DNA of 64,000 nucleotides, taken from NCBI GenBank assembly GCA_964019415.1, contig OZ025877.1:4767742-4831741 (forward strand), in the 5' to 3' direction. Within the stretch, counting starts at the first letter, position 1. Each line of letters starts with the position of its first letter. Positions 54,379 to 64,000 of this stretch are shown one piece after another. The notes beneath the pieces were generated by a model. It was not told the DNA's origin, made no database searches, and was given only the letters and a program-made list of their open reading frames with translations. Source of the stretch: Ianthella basta (Eukaryota; Porifera; Demospongiae; Verongiida; Ianthellidae). The position numbers and the translations under genes were made by a program.

Positions 54379-54927
54379 ATGGTTGACTTTCTTGGGCCTG
54401 GAAGCCAGTTCGATTACGTAACTCTGGTGGGAACAGCAAGGTGTGGAATTTGTACGGGCAAGATGGAGGTGCCACGCTGTGCTGTGTGTTCCTGCAGTGT
54501 GGCAAATCCTTCTTTTCGCAGTCCAATAGAGAGTAGCCCCCAGGTTCTTGCCTTTGCTAAGGTTACGATCGGGCTTCGACTTGCAGAAACTGAAAGTAGT
54601 AACCAGTACGTGTGTCAAACGTGCTTTTCCAAGCTGGAGAAAGGCAGCAAGGCAGAGGGGACACTCCGATCTACTGTTCAAGACATTCTACATTGTGCTG
54701 GACATCCGCATGACGTTTCTGTCTCAATCAGGAGCATAAGCTGCGATCAAGGTACCCAAACACAAACGGATTGCGAGGAAGAGCAGTGGGACAGTGACCG
54801 CCGAAGGTTGTCAAAGATGAAAGGAAGACTGGCGAAGCAGAGAGACTTGCCCGCCCCTGTTGGGAAGGAAATGAAGACGTCGCGTCCATTTAGAAGTCCA
54901 AAATCGCCTCTTCCTGATCTCCTGTAG
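54379..54927 (+). CDS. Cys-rich zinc-finger protein of the TIR element (C-terminus replaced)
   Basis: ATG 54379 lies in the TIR; open for 182 codons. Cysteine pairs CGIC (near 30), CAVC (near 42) and CQTC (near 85), then a Lys-rich helix, further single Cys/His and an acidic segment to about residue 148. Beyond about 54830 the frame reads antisense helicase, so the native C-terminus is missing. Paired cysteines suggest one or two zinc sites for DNA binding. I cannot name the family. This is the fuller of the two copies. Confidence 0.6.
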   Translation: MVDFLGPGSQFDYVTLVGTARCGICTGKMEVPRCAVCSCSVANPSFRSPIESSPQVLAFAKVTIGLRLAETESSNQYVCQTCFSKLEKGSKAEGTLRSTVQDILHCAGHPHDVSVSIRSISCDQGTQTQTDCEEEQWDSDRRRLSKMKGRLAKQRDLPAPVGKEMKTSRPFRSPKSPLPDLL

Positions 54928-55039
54928 GCTTCTCGTAGCCGAGCATTACGAATGCTGCCAGAATAGCACTGTTCACTGCGGCCAAAGGTAGCCTTGCGCC
55001 CAATCTTGGGATGCTCAATTCTCCCATCGAAGCTGCCAT
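54831..55039 (-). pseudogene. RecQ-like helicase N-terminus, broken
   Basis: From ATG 55039 on the minus strand: MAASMGELSIPRLGARLP, LGYEKPTGDQEEAILDF, then a stop at 54890-54892 caused by a small frame change. Past that, the Walker A region survives as a diverged G-GKSL-like stretch and ends at the join near 54831. Homologous to 16244-16450, with substitutions throughout. Confidence 0.65.
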
Positions 55040-55270
55040 CTCGCTGCTAGCATAGATCTATGCTGCTAGGTAGGTGTGAACGCCAGAGGTGTGAATGTTA
55101 TGCATAACATGCCACTAATGAGCTGTTGTGTAATCTGATTGGCCAGCACACATTCCTGCTGGGAATGGACTTCCGGGCCCAAGAAAGTCAACCATAGTCG
55201 CCAGACCACTTTTTCAGGCCATTGCAAAATGGCAGCCGGAAGTGGGCTGGGGTCGAAACTAAGGTTTCAT

Positions 55271-55919
55271 TACATAATTTGAAAATAGCGTCTGCCCCGC
55301 TTGGTCAAGTAACATGCATGGCGGGAGTCGTGGCAAGTGCCCTCTCCCGCACTAAACTATGCCGCCTTCTAACCTACAATGGAATGTAGCCAGCCAAAAT
55401 TGATGCAATATAGTGCAAGAAGTATTCCCCTGGTCCCTCTCAGTCTGGTTTGTGCGCTACGGCTGTCAGAGAAGAAGACGACGAAAAGTCATGTTTAAGT
55501 GGGAAATGTCAAGGGCGCTCTCTACATGTAGGCGCACTTTCGCTCGGAAGCAAGGTTAGTTATGTGCTCTGGCCTTCATGGGAAGCTTCTTTTGCCAGTT
55601 TTTGGTCCTATCCAGGAGTAGTGCGACCTTTTGTTTGTATTACAGCATACAAACTAGAGTACTCATAGGGTACATACCCCACGCAGGATAGCTATGTATA
55701 GCTATCAAGCACTATAGATCGAAGCAAAAGTGTAAACAAGAAGATAGGAATGAAAGCATTAAGTGTACATAATGTATGACATGCTATGTAGCTATTAAAC
55801 ACATGGACACTGGGTTCATACTGTATACATAGTTAATATAATGCAAGTAACAATAGAATGCAGTGACCTATGATATATGTGTAGCTAGCTAATCTGTGTT
55901 GCTATAGCTATAGCTTTTC
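55271..55919. other. no gene recognised
   Basis: A 72-codon plus frame (55450-55668) shows no domain. Confidence 0.35.
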
Positions 55920-56113
55920 CAGTGGCGGATCTAGGATTTCCGAAAGGGGGGGGGGGGGGGGTTCTAAAGTAGTTAGGTGCAAACACATTGCCCCTGATCA
56001 TGATATATGACCACCACACCTCTTTCTAGTCTAAAACTGCCCAAAATCCTACACAAGACTAGCAAAAGGTGGGTTCCTTTGCACCCCTGGATTCCCTTCT
56101 AGATTAGCCACTG
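55920..56113. mobile_element. hAT-like MITE, 194 bp, 5-bp TSD
   Basis: cagtggcggatctaggatt at the left, inverted cagtggctaatctagaagg at the right. ttttc on both sides (55915-55919 and 56114-56118). A long G run follows the left end. Non-coding. Confidence 0.8.
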
Positions 56114-56570
56114 TTTTCTACTGTAGTGTAAGTGGTGAATTTCTATTTTTTATGTTGGGCTTAACTGTCTATGACCATACAGTGTTGAACAGTACCAAGA
56201 AGTAATATAGCTGCCTGCGAAGTGTCCACTATGCGTAGGTATATACGTAATACACTGCCTACTACGTATTTGGGCTCCGCCATTTTACATTCCTGGCAAA
56301 AAATGGTGGCCCACAGAAAGCATCACTTAGTCGGCAAATGCTGCAAACACCAGTGTTATTGAATCGATTTGAATGAGCTGGAGCCAGTTTTCCACCAGTG
56401 GCAACCCCTGCGTAGCACTTATAAGTAGTGCAGGTGCCTTGATGTTGAGATATGCCGAAATTTGTGTCGATGACAACAACAACAGAACTGATCACTTTAC
56501 CCCTTGCACAGTCGTGCGGGGTAACAACCACTGCCATCCTTACATAGACAGTACTACCATGCTGTCTGAT

Positions 56571-56784
56571 TGATGTGTATTGAAGCAAACCTTGAACATG
56601 TTATTGTGTCTTGTCTATGATTGAACATGATTGACCTACCTGTTATTGTGTATTGTTCATGACAGTTTCTGATTTGCTTGCTTGCCTATATATATGCCTG
56701 GTTTATTCATTGAGTTGGTTGGTTGCTGATTAAACTGAGAGTTACGGTACGCGTGCCCCTTAGCAGAAGGACTAAGATACAACA
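56571..56784 (+). repeat. 5' LTR of Gypsy element 2
   Basis: Begins tgatgtgtattg, ends gatacaaca. Contains tatatatatgcc as a possible TATA region (about 56687-56698). Confidence 0.93.
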
Positions 56785-56818
56785 CTGGCGACGAAGGTAA
56801 AGCACCTTGTCAGCCAAG

Positions 56819-59317
56819 ATGACAGCAGCAACCTTCCCAGAATTCGATGATTCCAAAGAGGACTGGTTGTCATACACCGAGCGGATGCAGCAGTACTTCG
56901 TGGCTAACGCAGTCAGTGAAGATCGACAAAGAGCCACACTGCTCAGCACATGCGAACCCGTTACCTATCAACTGATAAAGGACTTAATAGCCCCGGAGAA
57001 ACCTACTACGAAGACATTCGAAGAGCTTGTTCAGTTGGTGAATGCACACAAGAACCCGCTGCCTTCAATGATTGTGCAACGTTTTCATTTCCACTCCAGG
57101 TCGCAAATGGAAACAGAAACCATTCCCCAGTATGTTGCAATCCTCAGACGACTGTCGACGCACTGCAACTTTGGAAATTCCTTAGACATGCTGCGGGATC
57201 GGCTGGTGTGTGGACTGCGGGATACAGCACTACAGAGGAGACTACTGTCAGAGAAAGACCTCACTTTTCAACGTGCCTTTGATATTTGCCAGGCCCATGA
57301 AGTGGCTGCAAGAGACACCCTTAATCTGCAGACAAATCGGGAAGAATCAGTCAGAGTGAAATCGGAGATGCCGGAGTCAGGTTCCATTGATAAGATGCAA
57401 GGTCTTCCAGCCAGTGAGATGTGTTTCAAGTGTGGACGCTCCCACCGACCAAGGGATTGTCCATTCAAGAATGCTGAGTGTTTTTCTTGTGGAAAGCGAG
57501 GTCACTTGGCTAAGGTTTGTCGGAGTAAGTTGAGGAACACCCCAAAGCACACTAATGTTGTGGATGGCGGGGAAGATTTGTCTGAAAGCACACACATGCT
57601 CTTCAATTTACCCAGTCGCAGGGTCCCTCCAATTGTTCTCCGTGTAGCTGTGAATGGCCAAGAAGTATCCATGGAGTTGGACACTGGTGCGTCAGTGTCA
57701 CTCATCACAGATAGAGTGTGGAAAGAGATGGTGGCACCCCGTCCAGTTTTGCGCCCTTCGGTCATCAAGCTCCGCACCTACACAGGGGAGACAATCGACT
57801 GTCTGGGAGAAATCTCAGTGAGTGTAGGCTACAACCAACAGCAGCACAATTGTAGAATGGTGGTGGTGAAGGGCGAGGGACCGTGTCTGCTGGGAAGAGA
57901 CTGGCTCCAACACTTTCAAGTACCCTGGCAAGACGTGCTCCACACAATGGCACACAATCCATCAAAAGCCAGCCTCAACTTGGAGGAAGTGGTGGGTAAG
58001 TACCCGAGCTTGTTCCGTGATGAACTGGGGAAAGCCTCACAGCATGAAGCACAGCTCAACGTTCCAGCTGATACCAAGCCAACCTTCTTGAAAGCACGTC
58101 CTGTACCTTATGCGCTGCAGGAGAAGACTGAGCAGGAGTTGCAGAGGTTGCAGGAGCTGGGGGTGATTGTGCCGGTGGAAAGCTCAGAATTGGCTGCTCC
58201 AGTGGTTCCTGTAGTGAAATCAGATGGGAGTGTTCGCATTTGTGGTGACTTCCGTCTAACAGTCAACAAGGTGGCAACTACCAATGTGTACCCCCTGCCT
58301 AGGATAGAAGACCTCTTCGCATCACTGAAAGGTGGGCAGGAGTTTACTAAACTTGATGTGGCTCATGCATACCTTCAGATTCCCCTAGCCGAGGCATCCC
58401 AGAAGTATGTAACCATCAACACACATAGGGGGTTGTTCAAGTATACACGACTACCGTTTGGCGTTTCTGCAGCACCAGCTATCTTTCAGTGCACTATGGA
58501 GAGCATCTTGCAGGGGATTCCTGGGGTTGCAGTCTACATTGACGACATTCTAGTCACGGGCAGAAGTCGAGAAGATCACCTATCCACCCTGGATACGGTC
58601 CTGGGGCGATTGGAAGCAGCAGGATTGTGTCTCAAGAGGAACAAATGTATATTTCTTGCTCCTTCTGTAGAGTACCTGGGCCATGTGATCTCTGCCAAGG
58701 GCTTACAACCATCTGAAGAGAAGGTGCGTGCCATTCGAGAGGCACCAGACCCAACCAATGCCAGCCAGTTGAGGTCATTCCTGGGCATGATTGCCTACTA
58801 CACAAAGTTCATTCCGAATTTGGCCAGTATGCTGTCCCCTCTCTATTTGCTCTTGCAAAAGGGCAAGACTTGGAGATGGGGAGATGCTCAGAGGGCAGCA
58901 TTTGAGAAGGCCAAGAGTGCACTCACATCAACGACAGTACTGGCGCATTATGATCCTGGGAAAGAACTTGTCTTGGCCTGTGATGCATCTCCGTATGGGA
59001 TTGGCGCAGTCCTCTCGCATCCATCAGAAGACGGAACACAGCACAGACCAATTGCTTTCGCAAGCTGCACATTGGCACCAGCAGAAAGGAACTATTCACA
59101 GTTGGAGAGAGAAGGCCTGGCGCTGGTGTATGGAGTGAAGAGATTCCACCAGTTCCTCTATGGCAGACGATTCACTGTCATATCAGACCACAAGCCACTG
59201 GAAGGCATCTTCCACAGTTCTCGGCAGTTGTCATCCATGGCGACTGCCCGAATCCAGAGAGCTGAGAACACATCTGGACATGGTAAAGCCCAACATTGCC
59301 CAGAAAGTGAAAGCTAA
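56819..59317 (+). pseudogene. Gypsy Gag-Pol with integrase deleted
   Basis: From ATG 56819: Gag, two zinc knuckles (CFKCGRSHRPRDC and CFSCGKRGHLAKVC), protease ELDTGAS, reverse transcriptase VYIDDILVTG, and RNase H start (CDASPYGIGA). The frame reaches ATARIQR and then, at about 59258, jumps to HLDMVKP out of frame and stops at 59317. Compared with Gypsy element 1, the end of RNase H, the HHCC finger and the whole DDE core are missing. A second frame, to 59701, carries the far C-terminus (HVDQVKRSYMED, Pro/Ser-rich tail). One clean deletion explains it. Confidence 0.88.
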
Positions 59318-59711
59318 ACAATTTCAGACCCTGGCCAATTCTGAAGAGCGAGACTTGTTATTGGAGACAATGTCCTGGTTCGCAGTTGGGGGAGCGGACC
59401 AAAATGGCTGCCTGGGAAGGTGGTTGGTTACCGGGGGCATGTGAATCTGGAGATTCAGACAAGCCAAGGCCTTGTCCATCGCCATGTAGATCAGGTGAAG
59501 CGGAGCTACATGGAGGATTGTGATTGGCCATCATCACAGGAGAGATCAGAGTCAACGCCAACCCCGGAGGCGTTGCCTGACAATCCTTCTCGTCCACCAC
59601 TGCTCCCATCATCTCCATCACAGCCAGAGTTGGAAGGTCCACCTCGACGATCAAGCCGGGTGACCAGAGAGCCAGACCAGTTTCAAGCTTCATGGAAATA
59701 GGAGGAAGGAG

Positions 59712-59925
59712 TGATGTGTATTGAAGCGAACCTTGAACATGTTATTGTGTCTTGTCTATGATTGAACATGATTGACCTACCTGTTATTGTGTATTGTTGA
59801 TGACAGTTTCTGATTTGCTTGCTTGCCTATATATATGCCTGGTTTATTCATTGAGTTGGTTGGTTGCTGATTAAACTGAGAGTTACGGTACGCGTGCCCC
59901 TTAGCAGAAGGACTAAGATACAACA
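59712..59925 (+). repeat. 3' LTR of Gypsy element 2
   Basis: 214 bp, preceded by the purine tract and followed by TSD ctgat. Confidence 0.93.
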
Positions 59926-59930
59926 CTGAT

Positions 59931-60679
59931 ACAGTATATATACATGTGACAGCGAAGCAGTTCATTACCATGAAGTAAGTGTCTTTCATATGTTTGTGCA
60001 CACGTAATACCGACACTATCATACAAGTCTGGATTGCTAGCCCCTCCCCACATACAACTGCATGACCACATGCACACATATCAGACATCACACTTGTGAC
60101 ATCTATTTAGGACTAGCTATGAGCTCCCAACCAGACGACTGCAGCCCAAATCTCCCTTAAGTAGGCTTCTCCCGTGGGCTAGGGAGAATGGCAGGATTCA
60201 GAAGACCCCCCAGCACTGGTTGAACCTACCACTGAGAACTGAGAATTTCATTCCCACAAATTTCATTCCCTTTATAATTAGTCCTCTATACGTACCTACA
60301 GTATTAAATAGCTCAGTTGAATACTGCTCAGCAGCACTCATAGTATTGCACCCTCCATTACACCTGTCATATGCAATAGTCTGCAATAAATACACGGGGT
60401 TCATGCTTCTACTCAAGCTTGATGAACTTGCATGACATGGAAAGGGAGTGAGCAAAAGTCGTGCTCTACTTTGACTGGGTAAGGCCCTCCCATATTAGCT
60501 AGCTATGACCAACCTGCGTGCCTGAATGCCTATAGAGCTTATGCAGTTGCGCAATCGAATTTTAGGGTCGGCCATCTTGGAGGACAATCGCGCAACAGCA
60601 GTATGCACTTGCGTATGTTTTGACCGTAAACTTAGAGCTAGTTGGCGTCACAGGTAGTGGGAACTGTATGCCTAAGACA
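59931..60679. other. 5' flank of the YqaJ gene
   Basis: No gene. 60560-60610 has a gcgcaatcg/cgcgcaaca pairing that might mark an element end, but no TIR could be confirmed because the partner end is beyond the window. Confidence 0.35.
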
Positions 60680-62830
60680 ATGGCTGCGAGTGGTCTTCTT
60701 CCAAGCTATCAAGAGTCAATAAAAAGTGTCGAAGACAAGAAGAGGTACTTGGAAAAATTGGCGTTCATCGGCGGCGACGATCCGTACTCAATTCCCACGG
60801 AAGAGTGGCAGGACGATGTGGACAGCTGGCCAGCCATTACCTACATTCATGTAGGATTGTATCTTTTGTTCACTCCGAGTCCGTACACGAAAGAAGATCT
60901 TGAAAACTACAAGAGTATGGACAGTTATGAGAGATTCCTCGCTGGCTGGGTTAGAGAAGTGCTCGTGAGAAGATGCTCTGGAGACATTGTGTTAATGGTG
61001 GCAAAGGTGAGCTATACACCAGCTCAGTTGTGAAGATATGTGCAGAATTTTGATCCAGACACTGTCTACATTGCTGTCTACATTGCACATACGTAGGTGA
61101 ACCATTCACAGCGCCTGAATGAGAAGCCCCTTATCCCATGGGTACTTGCAGAAGCTGGAGGTAAAATAATTACAGCACACTGCAACTGCATGGCTGGCTT
61201 GGGTGAAACTTGCTCCCATGTAGCATCATTACTGTGGGCAATTGAGGCAGGTGTTCGCACAAGAGAATCATTAAGTGTGACCGATAAGAAGGCCTACTGG
61301 GTAATGCCACCTGAGGTGAAAAAAGCACACCCTGCTCGCATTTCTGAAATCAAGTTCAGTAAGCAACACAGAAGATCTGAATGTGATGCTGTGAGTAGCC
61401 AATCTGTACCACCTCCATCTGAAGATGAGCAGAGTAGGTTTATTTCAACCTTGGGCACCTGCAAAACAAAGCCTGCTATATGTTCATTAGTGGAGCCATT
61501 TGCAGAGATGTTCATACCGGTGAGCATGAAGGAAAATTTACCAGCACCTTTGGCTAACCTGTATAACCCAGACCTCTTGATCGAATCCTACTCCACACTT
61601 TTACAAGTTGCCTCAACGTACAAGCTGGAGAATCTCACCTTGTCTCAGGTGACTGCAGTGGAAGAAAAGACACGTGGACAGGCACAATCAAAACTCTGGT
61701 TTCAATTACGCAGTGGACGCATCACAGCCTCAAAGGTTCGAGCTGTTTGCCACACTGATCCGTCTTCCCCGTCAATCAGTTTGATAACCTCCATTTGTTA
61801 TCCTGAGTTGTCAAGATTCAAGAGTGCTGCCACCACCTGGGGATGTAAGCATGAAGCCAGAGCACGCACTGCATACTGTGAAAGGCAGCAGAAAAGCCAC
61901 GATGACTTTTTCGTAACTGAATGTGGCCTTTTCTTGCTCACTGAGCATCCATTCTGTAAGGCATCTCCTGATGGAGTCACCAACTGCACCTGTTGTGGAG
62001 AAGGTGTCTTGGAAGTAAAGGTAAGTATGCACTCAGGTTTAAGCTTAAATTTATCGGTTGTGCTTAGGGTTTATGCAGGTATAAATTAACTTATACACAA
62101 CAATGTATCATTCTACAGTGCCCATATTGTCATAAGGATGACTTGTTGGAAGACTCTACAGCAGATAAGAATTCTGCCTTGAGGTGACAGCTGCAAGTGG
62201 GTACCAACTAAAGAGGACACATCAGTACTATTACCAGGTAAATCTAAATCATTTTTGGGTGGTAATGATACAGCTGTGGTGCACTGCATGCATGCATGTC
62301 TATTCAGTATTTACAGCCATTGCGTGTTCAATCCGTAACCCCTCCTGTAGGTCCAATGGCAGCTGCTGTGTACTGACAAGGATTTCTGTGATTTTGTATT
62401 GTGGACGAATGAAGATCTGCATGTGGAACGCATATGGCCATCAGAAGAGTTCCAGACTGAATGTTTTGAGAAATGTCAATCGTTCTTTACCCTTGCCATC
62501 CTTCCTGAACTATTCGGGAAATTCTATTCTCGCCCTCCACAGCAGAAATCACACAGTAGTGAACAGCAGCCTACTTTAGATGCTAGCACTACTTCTGCAG
62601 AGCCTATGCCATCAATGGAGGGAACACAGTTCATCACAGAGGACAGTGACAGCTTTTGCTACTGTAATGGACCTGAATATGGCATCATGGTCGCTTGCGA
62701 TAATGCGAATTGTCCACATGGCAAGTGGTTCCACCTGGAATGTCTACAAATCAAGGCACCACCCCGCTCTCGCACATGGTACTGCCCTGACTGTAGGAGG
62801 CATGTACCAAAAAAGAAAAGAAAAGTGTAG
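60680..62830 (+). CDS. SWIM zinc finger, YqaJ nuclease and PHD finger protein, one frameshift
   Basis: Four exons: 60680-61006, 61097-62020, 62119-62237, 62351-62830, all with GT-AG sites and phase-0 joins. Start chosen at MAASGLLPSYQ; an upstream in-frame Met at 60620 exists. SWIM finger in exon 2 (CNCMAGLGETCSHV), then a YqaJ PD-(D/E)XK nuclease: SGRITASKVRAV, WGCKHEARARTAY, ASPDGV and VLEVK followed by CPYC, so all catalytic residues are kept. The last exon holds a PHD-type Cys/His finger (FCYCN to WYCPDC) and ends PKKKRKV. Exon 3 is one base short: frame one gives HKDDLLEDSTADKN, then FCLEVTAASGYQ in the next frame. So it is either a fresh pseudogene or a sequence error. Convergent with the transposase at 62941. 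Confidence 0.8.
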
Positions 62831-62940
62831 TAACTAGCCAGAAACATTAATTGACTGCTGTAAACTTACGCAGCTGTAAACATAAAGAATAATGACATGA
62901 GTATGTGTGTCATGTTGCGTGCAAGGAAGTCACAAAAATG

Positions 62941-64000
62941 TTAATCAAAGGGAACAACTGAATTAGACATGTTCACTAATGCACAACACACTGTCGTGAT
63001 TTTGTCCAGTAGTGGCGGTTCACCATCTGTGGGAGCAATGAGGAAGTGAATAGGTTGGGTTTCTTGGAGCAACGAGTACTTCTGGCGGAGATTGCCAATA
63101 ACTCGTTCCACATGGATCCTCACATTTGCAATCCGTCTGGTCTGTTCCACCTCAATCCCACGGAGTTGGGCCTTTCCTTTTGTGAATGCAGGCATTTTGA
63201 TGGTAGCCATGCACAATCCAACAGAATCAGCAATGTCAAACCCTCTGTCAGCCAGAATTGTGTCGCCTGGTAATAGAAATGACAGAAGTCTACTACTCTC
63301 GGTTACATGTTTGTCACTTGCTCTGCCACCCCATCCACTTGAAATGAAACACACAGTACCCTGTGGTGTAACACCAATCAGATATTTTGCCGTATTGTGA
63401 TGCTTATAGGATGAGTAGGTCTGAGCCCTTGCCAACAAATTCGATGGTCGCTCAATAAACACTTCAAAGCAGTCAATGATGACTGTGCACTTTGGACAAT
63501 GCTTTCGAAATGCCATGGGCATTGTTTTTCGAATAGCACTCCTTTCTGGCCATTTGATAAGAAATCTCAACCTTACATACATGACATTAACACAGTGACA
63601 AAATATGCGGGAGACCGTAGACTGGCTTATCTGAAACCTGTATCCCAGGTCAGCCTGTGATAGTCCCAGCCTGAGCTTCATGAGGGTCAGAATCAGTTGC
63701 TGAAATGGAACCAGGGTACTCTTCTGCATCAGATGAGGACACACAAGCTGAGCAAGTGCATCTAATACTGTGCCTGGCAATCCAGTGTAAAATGACAGCC
63801 TGGATTCATCTGAAACTGCAGAGTCCATGTCAAATACAAGGTATTGCAACCTTTCCCTTATACTCTGCATGTCCTGTCCTTGATGACATAAGCGCTCAAT
63901 GTCACTGGCATTCAAATCCGTTTGAACACATGTTTCCACAGCAGTAAGAGCAGCAGACTGTGAAGCAATGCCTGGTTGCTCACCTTCTTCCCACTTCATG
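62941..64000 (-). CDS. DDE_4 (IS4EU/ISL2EU-like) transposase, N-terminus beyond window
   Basis: 352 codons open to the window edge. A helix-turn-helix ([21 protein letters not shown]) lies before a DDE_Tnp_4 domain: Asp in [13 protein letters not shown], Asp in [11 protein letters not shown] and Glu in [12 protein letters not shown]. All are intact, with no stop. The Met at 63999 may not be the true start; a THAP or coiled-coil N-terminus often precedes such domains. It ends about 110 bp from the end of the YqaJ gene, tail to tail, as in two-gene ISL2EU-type DNA transposons, where the transposase cuts and the YqaJ nuclease helps. The right end of the element is outside the window. Confidence 0.85.
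   Translation of the reverse strand, partial: MKWEEGEQPGIASQSAALTAVETCVQTDLNASDIERLCHQGQDMQSIRERLQYLVFDMDSAVSDESRLSFYTGLPGTVLDALAQLVCPHLMQKSTLVPFQQLILTLMKLRLGLSQADLGYRFQISQSTVSRIFCHCVNVMYVRLRFLIKWPERSAIRKTMPMAFRKHCPKCTVIIDCFEVFIERPSNLLARAQTYSSYKHHNTAKYLIGVTPQGTVCFISSGWGGRASDKHVTESSRLLSFLLPGDTILADRGFDIADSVGLCMATIKMPAFTKGKAQLRGIEVEQTRRIANVRIHVERVIGNLRQKYSLLQETQPIHFLIAPTDGEPPLLDKITTVCCALVNMSNSVVPFD

Larger units (their letters stand above)
54314..55261. mobile_element. TIR element, 948 bp, carrying zinc-finger ORF and helicase fragment
   Basis: Left tagtctcgtccccagcccac, right inverted tagtttcgaccccagcccac. 9-bp TSD aggtttcat at 54305-54313 and 55262-55270. Zinc-finger gene plus from the left, helicase N-terminus minus from the right; they meet near 54831 at the same join as in 16022-16804. 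Confidence 0.9.
56571..59925 (+). mobile_element. Ty3/Gypsy element 2, internally deleted
   Basis: LTRs of 214 bp (56571-56784 and 59712-59925) differ at two positions that I see. 5-bp TSD ctgat at 56566-56570 and 59926-59930. Primer site ctggcgacgaagg and purine tract aggaggaaggag are present. Internal deletion removes the integrase, so it cannot move without help. Confidence 0.93.

Noticed and set aside
1..64000. tRNA, rRNA, CRISPR, bacterial operons or prophage
   Set aside because: None seen; YqaJ domains here belong to eukaryotic transposons with introns, not to phage.

Overview
The window is eukaryotic, and specifically invertebrate metazoan, DNA. It has spliceosomal introns (GT..AG, several about 70-310 bp), signal-peptide and Ig-like exons with phase-1 boundaries, and a very dense load of many transposon types. 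The mix (Ty3/Gypsy, Harbinger, hAT/ZMYM-like, piggyBac, Mutator-like, a YqaJ-nuclease element, and TIR elements carrying RecQ-like helicase pieces) suggests an early-branching animal. A sponge is my best guess; this is an inference from gene and transposon content, not a proof. I saw no rRNA, convincing tRNA, CRISPR or bacterial operon structure.

Host genes. Two putative secreted or membrane-protein genes diverge from about 15.4-19.6 kb. The minus-strand gene (13.8-15.4 kb) has a signal-peptide exon, an Ig-like exon and a third compatible exon. The plus-strand gene (19.6-25.8 kb) has a signal peptide, two large N-glycosylated ectodomain exons and a transmembrane exon that stops with almost no tail. 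Downstream on the plus strand (37.2-51.0 kb) lies a chain of phase-0 exons encoding a transmembrane segment and a cytoplasmic tail. They may be alternative 3' exons of the same locus or a second gene. One 39-nt tail exon sits in a 2,213-bp perfect-size tandem duplication.

Transposons left to right. 2.6-6.3 kb: decayed element coding for a Mutator-like transposase joined to a YqaJ-type nuclease. 6.9-12.06 kb: a TIR element with 9-bp target-site duplication (TSD) that contains a RecQ-like helicase remnant and was itself hit by a complete Ty3/Gypsy element (6971-11514). 15.5-19.4 kb: a stack of nested TIR elements whose order can be read from TSDs. 19.8-20.5 kb: a hAT-like MITE. 21.2-23.9 kb: an intact-looking two-gene Harbinger element inside a host intron. 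26.8-27.5 kb: fold-back repeats. 30.5-33.7 kb: a decayed ZMYM-type hAT element. 38.4-43.3 kb: a YqaJ-only derivative, split by another TIR element and then partly duplicated. 44.1-47.0 kb: another Mutator/YqaJ pseudogene. 47.6-49.9 kb: a dead piggyBac. 51.2-52.1 kb: a 5'-truncated LINE. 54.2-55.3 kb: two more elements of the helicase-carrying TIR group. 56.6-59.9 kb: an internally deleted Ty3/Gypsy element with intact LTRs. 60.7-64 kb: a SWIM-YqaJ-PHD gene convergent with a DDE_4 transposase, an arrangement like ISL2EU-type elements.

The most unusual system is the group of TIR elements with TAGTCTC termini and 9-10-bp TSDs. Members carry the N-terminal part of a RecQ-like helicase facing a Cys-rich zinc-finger ORF. 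Two copies share the same internal helicase/zinc-finger junction, so they descend from one mobilised, internally deleted progenitor. This implies a larger autonomous helicase-encoding element elsewhere in the genome.
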